NCBI GenBank assembly: GCA_036490175.1
Contig: DASXEJ010000193.1
Span: 1 to 36,402, forward strand
Direction of reading: 5' to 3'
Source: Pirellulales bacterium
GTDB taxonomy: Bacteria > Planctomycetota > Planctomycetia > Pirellulales > JACPPG01
DNA length: 36,402 bases
The notes under the pieces are model-generated. The model had not been told where the DNA came from, did no database searches, and saw only the letters and a program-made list of their open reading frames with translations. Made by a program: the position numbers and the translations under genes. Below, piece after piece: positions 32,390 through 36,402 of the stretch (its first letter is position 1; each line of letters opens with the position of its first letter).

Positions 32390-33466
32390 ATGGAAGTCTT
32401 CGCCCAGGCCAAACTTGGCGACTCGAGCATCGGCAATGTCGTCTGGATCGTGGCACTGTTTGCGCTGCTGATCGGCGGCCTGGTATTCTTCGCCATCTTT
32501 GCGCGATACTTCCGCCTGTATGTGCAGAGTGTTACTACGGGCGCGGGCATCGGCATATTCGATCTATTGGGCATGACCTTTCGCAAGGTGAACCCCACGG
32601 TCATCGTGCGTAGCAAGATCATGGCCGTGCAGGCCGGTCTCGGAGAATCGACCGGCATTACCAGCAAGGCGCTCGAGGCCCATTACCTGGCCGGCGGCAA
32701 CGTACCGCTAGTGATTCGTGCCATCATTGCTGCCAACAAGGCCAAGACGATTGATCTCGACTTCAAGCTCGCCACGGCCATCGACCTGGCCGGACGCAAC
32801 GTGCTAGAGGCCGTACAGACGAGCGTCTATCCCAAGGTGATCGATTGCCCGCCGCGCGGAGCCGCGCGGCAAACGCTCGATGCCGTCGCCAAGAACGGCA
32901 TCCAGTTGAAGGTCAAAGCCCGCGTCACAGTGCGGGCGAATTTAAATCAGCTCATCGGCGGTGCGACCGAGGAAACGATTATCGCCCGCGTCGGCGAAGG
33001 CATCGTCAGTGCAATCGGTTCTGCCGAAACACACTTGGAGGTGCTGGCGCAGCCGGACCGTATTTCAAAGGCGGTGCTGGCGCGCCGGTTGGACTCGCAA
33101 ACGGCATTCGAGATCGTCTCGATCGATATCGCCGACATCGACGTGGGCGAGAATATCGGAGCCCGCCTGCAAGCCGACCAGGCCGAGGCCGACATGCGCG
33201 TCGCCCGGGCCAACGCCGAAGGGCGGCGGGCGATGGCGGTCGCACAAGAGCAAGAGATGGTCGCGCAAATCGAGGAAAGCCGTGCCAAGCTGGTCGAGGC
33301 TGACGCCGAGGTTCCCAAGGCGATCGCCGACTCGATCCAGGCCGGCAAGCTGGGGATCCTCGACTATTACAAGCTGCGCAACGTGCAGGCTGACACCGAA
33401 ATGCGCATGGCCATCGCGGGTAGCGGTACGGGGCAATCGCGCAACGGTCAGAAGGCGCAGCAATGA
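32390..33466 (+). CDS. floA: Flotillin-like protein FloA
   Basis: FloA organises membrane microdomains. The 358-residue length fits. It has one N-terminal membrane helix (about 17-40, [26 protein letters not shown]), an SPFH domain ([75 protein letters not shown]) and a charged Ala/Glu-rich coiled-coil with the repeats [30 protein letters not shown]. The order long NfeD, short NfeD, floA resembles the Bacillus yqeZ-floA arrangement. There is no clear Shine-Dalgarno site before ATG 32390. The 120-base gap before it may have a weak extra promoter (TACAAT at 32312-32317). The next gene overlaps its stop by four bases (ATGA). Confidence 0.95.
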   Translation: MEVFAQAKLGDSSIGNVVWIVALFALLIGGLVFFAIFARYFRLYVQSVTTGAGIGIFDLLGMTFRKVNPTVIVRSKIMAVQAGLGESTGITSKALEAHYLAGGNVPLVIRAIIAANKAKTIDLDFKLATAIDLAGRNVLEAVQTSVYPKVIDCPPRGAARQTLDAVAKNGIQLKVKARVTVRANLNQLIGGATEETIIARVGEGIVSAIGSAETHLEVLAQPDRISKAVLARRLDSQTAFEIVSIDIADIDVGENIGARLQADQAEADMRVARANAEGRRAMAVAQEQEMVAQIEESRAKLVEADAEVPKAIADSIQAGKLGILDYYKLRNVQADTEMRMAIAGSGTGQSRNGQKAQQ

Positions 33467-34119
33467 ACGCAATCGTTCCGATCTGGGCCGACGCGGAATG
33501 GATCAAGCTGGTCATTCCGATCGTCATGTTCTCGATTTACATCCTCAATATGCTGCTAGGCGCGAAATCGCCAGCGGCAAAACAGGCCAGGGCCCGCCAG
33601 CAAGCCCGCGTCAATCCGCCCCCACCCCCCGCGGCGGACAAGCAGCGGGTTGAGGACGAAGTGGGCGAGTTTTTGCGTCGCGCGGCGCAACAGCGCAGCG
33701 GCAAAGAAAATCGTCCGGCGCCAGCCGCTCAACCCGCCAAGCCACCAAAACCAGTCCGCAAGCCTCTGGCCGAAACGGCGGCCAGCCGCGAAATTGCCAC
33801 GCCGACGGCGGTCGAAGGCCGCCCGCGGACGCTGGCCACGAGCATCACCGAGTCGTATGCCCGACGAAACCAGCCCGAGCGCCCGGTCGCCTCGACCGAA
33901 ATCACGCAATCGGTCGAGTCGATGGAGTCTCGTCTCGCCCAGACCTTCGATCACGCACTGGGCGCGATTTCGGGATCACCGGCCGGCGGCGAGAAAACTC
34001 CCGCCATGCCCATGTCGAGCACGGCGAACGAGTTGGTGGCCATGTTGCGCGATCCGCAGAGCATTCGCGAGGCGATCGTGATTAGCGAGGTTCTCCGCCG
34101 GCCTGAAGAGCGCTGGTAA
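33463..34119 (+). CDS. Unknown membrane-anchored protein, translationally coupled to floA
   Basis: The 218-residue protein starts inside the floA stop (ATGA, 33463-33466), so it is probably made by coupled translation. It has one N-terminal membrane helix (about 14-33, [18 protein letters not shown]), a proline/alanine-rich low-complexity region with [28 protein letters not shown] and [12 protein letters not shown] (about 50-100), and a short conserved-looking C-terminal part [30 protein letters not shown] do not know its family. The membrane anchor, disordered linker and helical end suggest a FloA/NfeD-linked adaptor (inference). Confidence 0.7.
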   Translation: MNAIVPIWADAEWIKLVIPIVMFSIYILNMLLGAKSPAAKQARARQQARVNPPPPPAADKQRVEDEVGEFLRRAAQQRSGKENRPAPAAQPAKPPKPVRKPLAETAASREIATPTAVEGRPRTLATSITESYARRNQPERPVASTEITQSVESMESRLAQTFDHALGAISGSPAGGEKTPAMPMSSTANELVAMLRDPQSIREAIVISEVLRRPEERW

Positions 34120-34188
34120 GCAGTCTTCTCTGGCACACTCTCGGTTTCGCGGCTGGCATCCCTGCTTGCTGCCGAATCTTGCTGATCG

Positions 34189-34217
34189 ATGACAGGGCGT
34201 GTTAGCGCCGCTATACT
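34189..34217 (+). promoter_or_regulatory. Sigma-70 promoter of the hydroxyacid dehydrogenase gene
   Basis: ATGACA (34189-34194) and TATACT (34212-34217) are 17 bases apart; both match 5/6. Transcription would begin near 34224, with a leader of about 97 bases. It sits in the 201-base gap after the floA operon and sets the dehydrogenase apart as its own unit. Confidence 0.65.
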
Positions 34218-34320
34218 CCCGGCGGCAGCAGTCTTGGCGCAATGGTTTCTCGCGCTAAACTTCGCCCTGGATCGTGGCGGTATCCCACCTTCGACTTCGC
34301 GACAAAGAGAGTAACGAGCG

Positions 34321-35238
34321 ATGGCAGTTTCTGCGGTGATACCTGGCAAAACGCGGCTTGGTTGGATTGGCACCGGAGTCATGGGGGCCAGCATGTGCGG
34401 GCACCTGCTGGACAAGGGATTTGCCGTCACGACCTACAATCGCACCCGCAGCCGAGCCGAGCCGTTGCTGGCGAAAGGGGCTCATTGGGCCGATTCGCCC
34501 AAGGCTGTGGCCGAGGCTGCGGACGTGATCTTCACGATCGTCGGTTACCCGAGTGACGTGCGCGACGTGGTGCTTTCGCCGCAGGGAACGCTGGCCGGAT
34601 GCAAGCCGGGCAACATCCTGGTCGACATGACCACCAGCGAACCGTCGCTGGCCGAGGAAATCGCCGCGGCGGCCGGCAAGCGCAACGTACACAGCATCGA
34701 CGCCCCGGTCTCGGGCGGAGATGTGGGCGCGCGCGAAGCGCGGTTGTCGATCATGATCGGCGGTGATAAGGATGTCGTCGAGGCCCTGCGACCGTGCTGG
34801 GAGGCGATGGGAAAAACCATCGTACACCAAGGGGGGCCGGGCGCCGGTCAACACACCAAGACTGTGAATCAGATCCTCATCGCTTCAAACATGATCGGCG
34901 TCTGCGAGGCACTGTTGTACGGCTACCGCGCCGGGCTCGATTTGCCGACCGTGTTGCAATCGGTGTCCCCCGGAGCAGCCGGCAGTTGGTCGTTATCGAA
35001 TCTTGGACCGCGCATCATCGACAACAACTTCGCGCCGGGGTTCTATGTCGAGCATTTCATCAAAGACATGGGCATCGCCTTGAGCGAGTCGAAGCGCATG
35101 AACCTGTGCATGCCGGGATTGGCATTGGCGCACCAGTTGTACGTGGCACTTGCGGCGCAGGGGCACTCGCGCGACGGTACTCACGCCTTGGAATTGGCAC
35201 TGGCCAGCCTGGCAGGCATCGACTGGAAGAATCGCTAA
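34321..35238 (+). CDS. NAD(P)-dependent beta-hydroxyacid dehydrogenase (HIBADH/GarR family)
   Basis: These enzymes oxidise 3-hydroxyisobutyrate, or reduce tartronate semialdehyde or related short hydroxyacids. The 305-residue protein has the NAD motif [12 protein letters not shown] (14-25, GxGxxG 17-22), the substrate motif [11 protein letters not shown] (near 127-137) and the catalytic Lys180 in [11 protein letters not shown], followed by the helix [30 protein letters not shown]. The C-terminal cap has [22 protein letters not shown]. The residue after the GxGxxG core that would choose NAD or NADP cannot be settled by eye. The gene is monocistronic with its own promoter. The substrate is not fixed by context. 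Confidence 0.9.
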   Translation: MAVSAVIPGKTRLGWIGTGVMGASMCGHLLDKGFAVTTYNRTRSRAEPLLAKGAHWADSPKAVAEAADVIFTIVGYPSDVRDVVLSPQGTLAGCKPGNILVDMTTSEPSLAEEIAAAAGKRNVHSIDAPVSGGDVGAREARLSIMIGGDKDVVEALRPCWEAMGKTIVHQGGPGAGQHTKTVNQILIASNMIGVCEALLYGYRAGLDLPTVLQSVSPGAAGSWSLSNLGPRIIDNNFAPGFYVEHFIKDMGIALSESKRMNLCMPGLALAHQLYVALAAQGHSRDGTHALELALASLAGIDWKNR

Positions 35239-35290
35239 AACCGGCGCTATCAAACTAACTGCCGGGCGGATTTCTATTCTCGGGGTGCGC

Positions 35291-35326
35291 AGGTCGCCGA
35301 TCTTTGACGGCCGCTGCTGGCGACCT
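35291..35326. repeat. Inverted repeat AGGTCGCC/GGCGACCT
   Basis: Perfect eight-base arms (35291-35298 and 35319-35326) with a 20-base loop, 53 bases after the dehydrogenase stop. A second small hairpin GCGGC-TTC-GCCGC lies just beyond. No T-run follows, so termination is only possible. A further inverted repeat GCGATCGT/ACGATCGC is at 35374-35381 and 35420-35427. The 257-base gap before ATG 35496 holds no gene. Confidence 0.35.
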
Positions 35327-35495
35327 ACTGTTAAGCGGCTTCGCCGCATGTTGGCCTACCCCACATTTCGCAAGCGATCGTACGACTGTTACGGCCCTTG
35401 ACCAGCCGCACGCAGTAGAACGATCGCTGGCGACGCACCGCCCACCTTGGTTTACGGTCGACCCAGCCGGACCGCAATTGGCGAGCGCTCCGACC

Positions 35496-35978
35496 ATGCC
35501 CACCGATCAACTCTCAATCCAACCGCTTCCCGGCGCCGTCCCCAGTGACACGGGTGACCGCATCCTGATCATCGACGACGACGAAAACATCGTCGCTGGT
35601 CTATCCCGGCGGTTAATCCAACAGGGCTTCAGCGTGACGCTGGCGGCCACGGGCGCCCAAGGCAGCACGACGGCCCATCGCGACCATCCGGACCTGATTA
35701 TCCTCGACCTGCGACTGCCTGATACCGATGGCTTTTCGGTTTGCCAGGAATTGGCCGACGCACCCGATACCTGCGGTACGCCCGTGATATTGCTGTCGGG
35801 TATGACGCGGCCCGACATTATCCGCCGTCCGCGGGCGGCGGGATGCCAGTATTTCGTCCGTAAGCCATGCGATCCCGGCACGCTGCTGGCGTTGATTCGG
35901 CACTCGATCGACGAATCGCGACGCTGCCAATGTGCCCCGGGAACCGGTCCAGCGCCTCAAATCGTGGGCCGCCCTTGA
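35496..35978 (+). CDS. Stand-alone response regulator receiver protein
   Basis: A 160-residue single receiver domain with the full active site: acidic cluster Asp27-Asp29 in ILIIDDDEN, phosphate-accepting Asp71 in LIILDLRLPDTDG, Ser101 in LLSGM and Lys123 in FVRKPCDP. There is no output domain after the receiver, only a short tail with Cys-Gln-Cys (RRCQCAPG). I chose ATG 35496 (MPTDQLSIQPLPG); the frame is open upstream to 35304, but that part is poor in protein-like sequence. Such single receivers act by protein contacts in phosphorelays, motility or sensor switching. No histidine kinase lies nearby, so it is an orphan here. A promoter for the next gene overlaps its stop. Confidence 0.87.
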   Translation: MPTDQLSIQPLPGAVPSDTGDRILIIDDDENIVAGLSRRLIQQGFSVTLAATGAQGSTTAHRDHPDLIILDLRLPDTDGFSVCQELADAPDTCGTPVILLSGMTRPDIIRRPRAAGCQYFVRKPCDPGTLLALIRHSIDESRRCQCAPGTGPAPQIVGRP

Positions 35979-36004
35979 GCGGGGCTGCGCCGATTTGCTA
36001 TGAT
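35975..36004 (+). promoter_or_regulatory. Sigma-70 promoter of the small basic gene
   Basis: TTGAGC (35975-35980) and TATGAT (35999-36004) are 18 bases apart (4/6 and 5/6). The -35 box overlaps the stop codon of the receiver gene. Transcription would begin near 36011, about 80 bases before GTG 36090. Confidence 0.5.
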
Positions 36005-36089
36005 CCCGTAGCGGCGCATCTGCCGCACAGCCGTCGGTAGCTGATAATTCGCGGCTTGCCAGCTAGCTTCAACACATTCGGAGACGCGC

Positions 36090-36179
36090 GTGGGAACGAA
36101 GAAATCGGGAAAAGGGCGACGCAAAGTAGGCCGCAAGAAACGCCGCATGCGCGCCAAAATCCGCCATCGCAAGGGATAG
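36090..36179 (+). CDS. 29-residue very basic protein, possibly ribosome-associated
   Basis: GTG 36090 to TAG 36179 encodes 29 residues beginning MGTKKSGKGRRKVGRKKRR and ending KIRHRKG. Sixteen of 29 residues are Lys or Arg. It has GGAGA at 36080-36084, five bases from the GTG, and its own promoter at 35975-36004, so it looks like a real gene. The dense Lys/Arg pattern resembles short ribosome-linked proteins of the bTHX or COX24/mS38-like kind, but the defining residues of neither family can be confirmed. An alternative is an RNA- or DNA-binding peptide. No signal peptide or membrane segment is present. Confidence 0.6.
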   Translation: MGTKKSGKGRRKVGRKKRRMRAKIRHRKG

Positions 36180-36362
36180 GATTCCCGAATTTCTTCTCGT
36201 CGTCGTCGGGGGCTTGCCATTCGGCCCGCGCTACGGCTGATGCGTGCGCCAGTGTTAACTGCCGAAGGTATCAAATGCCAACCGTTGCCGCGTACGGATG
36301 GCGTCAGGACTTGAGCATAATCCTGCGCTTTGTTGGCCTGTTTTCGCGCATGGCGCCGTTCG

Positions 36363-36390
36363 TTGCCGGTGCCTAGGCGCGTGCTAAACT
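36363..36390 (+). promoter_or_regulatory. Possible promoter for a gene beyond the window
   Basis: TTGCCG (36363-36368) and TAAACT (36385-36390), 16 bases apart, 3/6 and 4/6 matches. The preceding 36180-36362 stretch has no gene I can support; it contains small GC hairpins. This may drive a gene that begins to the right of the window. Confidence 0.2.
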
Positions 36391-36402
36391 TGAGGGTCCT
36401 GG

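Noticed and set aside
1..36402. tRNA genes, CRISPR arrays, insertion sequences, prophage or plasmid origin
   Set aside because: I looked for T-loop motifs with CCA ends, regularly spaced repeats, transposase motifs and iteron/DnaA clusters and found none that hold up.

Overview
The window is GC-rich bacterial DNA that reads as Planctomycetota, probably of the Pirellulales type. The markers are an adjacent DUF1549/DUF1553 and DUF1501 gene pair, a TIGR03009 planctomycete-domain protein, PEP-CTERM surface proteins, a small Cys/Gly-rich lipoprotein, many genes without a clear Shine-Dalgarno site, and a long two-domain NfeD protein next to floA. I see no rRNA, tRNA, CRISPR array, intact insertion sequence or phage module. 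It looks like a chromosomal region with several short operons. All assignments come from reading motifs; no database search was run.

Layout. 1-1369: two tandem PEP-CTERM paralogues, the first cut by the window edge. 1417-6170 (minus): an S9A prolyl oligopeptidase fused to a C-terminal VOC (glyoxalase-like) domain, then PtsI (enzyme I). 6505-7454 (minus): two Hsp20 chaperones behind a near-perfect sigma-54 promoter. 7998-12036 (plus): a compact fatty-acid-synthesis cluster (FabZ-like, FabG, an unusual long ACP, a second FabZ-like, FabF-like) with its own sigma-70 type promoter. 12237-12611 (minus): a small lipoprotein, with a long hairpin between it and the fab cluster. 13174-15586: a parallel beta-helix lipoprotein and a diheme cytochrome c lipoprotein, a recurring gene pair of unknown function. 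15716-18995: a metallophosphoesterase and an MsbA-type ABC exporter. 18996-19601: a gene-free stretch with strong RNA-like structure, a possible minus-strand sRNA, and a promoter/dyad in front of the next pair. 19602-22790: DUF1549/1553 plus DUF1501. 22825-24760 (minus): a LutA-like CCG-domain protein and an unrecognised protein. 25016-27552: arginine decarboxylase SpeA and a HAD phosphatase, 8 bases apart. 27753-28826: the TIGR03009 protein. 29082-34119: a membrane-microdomain operon (two NfeD proteins, FloA, an unknown membrane-anchored protein) with a textbook promoter and a leader able to form competing hairpins. 34321-36179: a beta-hydroxyacid dehydrogenase, a stand-alone receiver protein, and a 29-residue very basic protein.

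The strongest leads for new biology are: the NfeD protein whose two ClpP-like domains both seem to lack the catalytic serine, with its structured leader; the 29-residue basic gene; sigma-54 control of Hsp20; the fab cluster with an ACP carrying a roughly 45-residue insertion; and the structured gene-free region before the DUF1549/DUF1501 pair.
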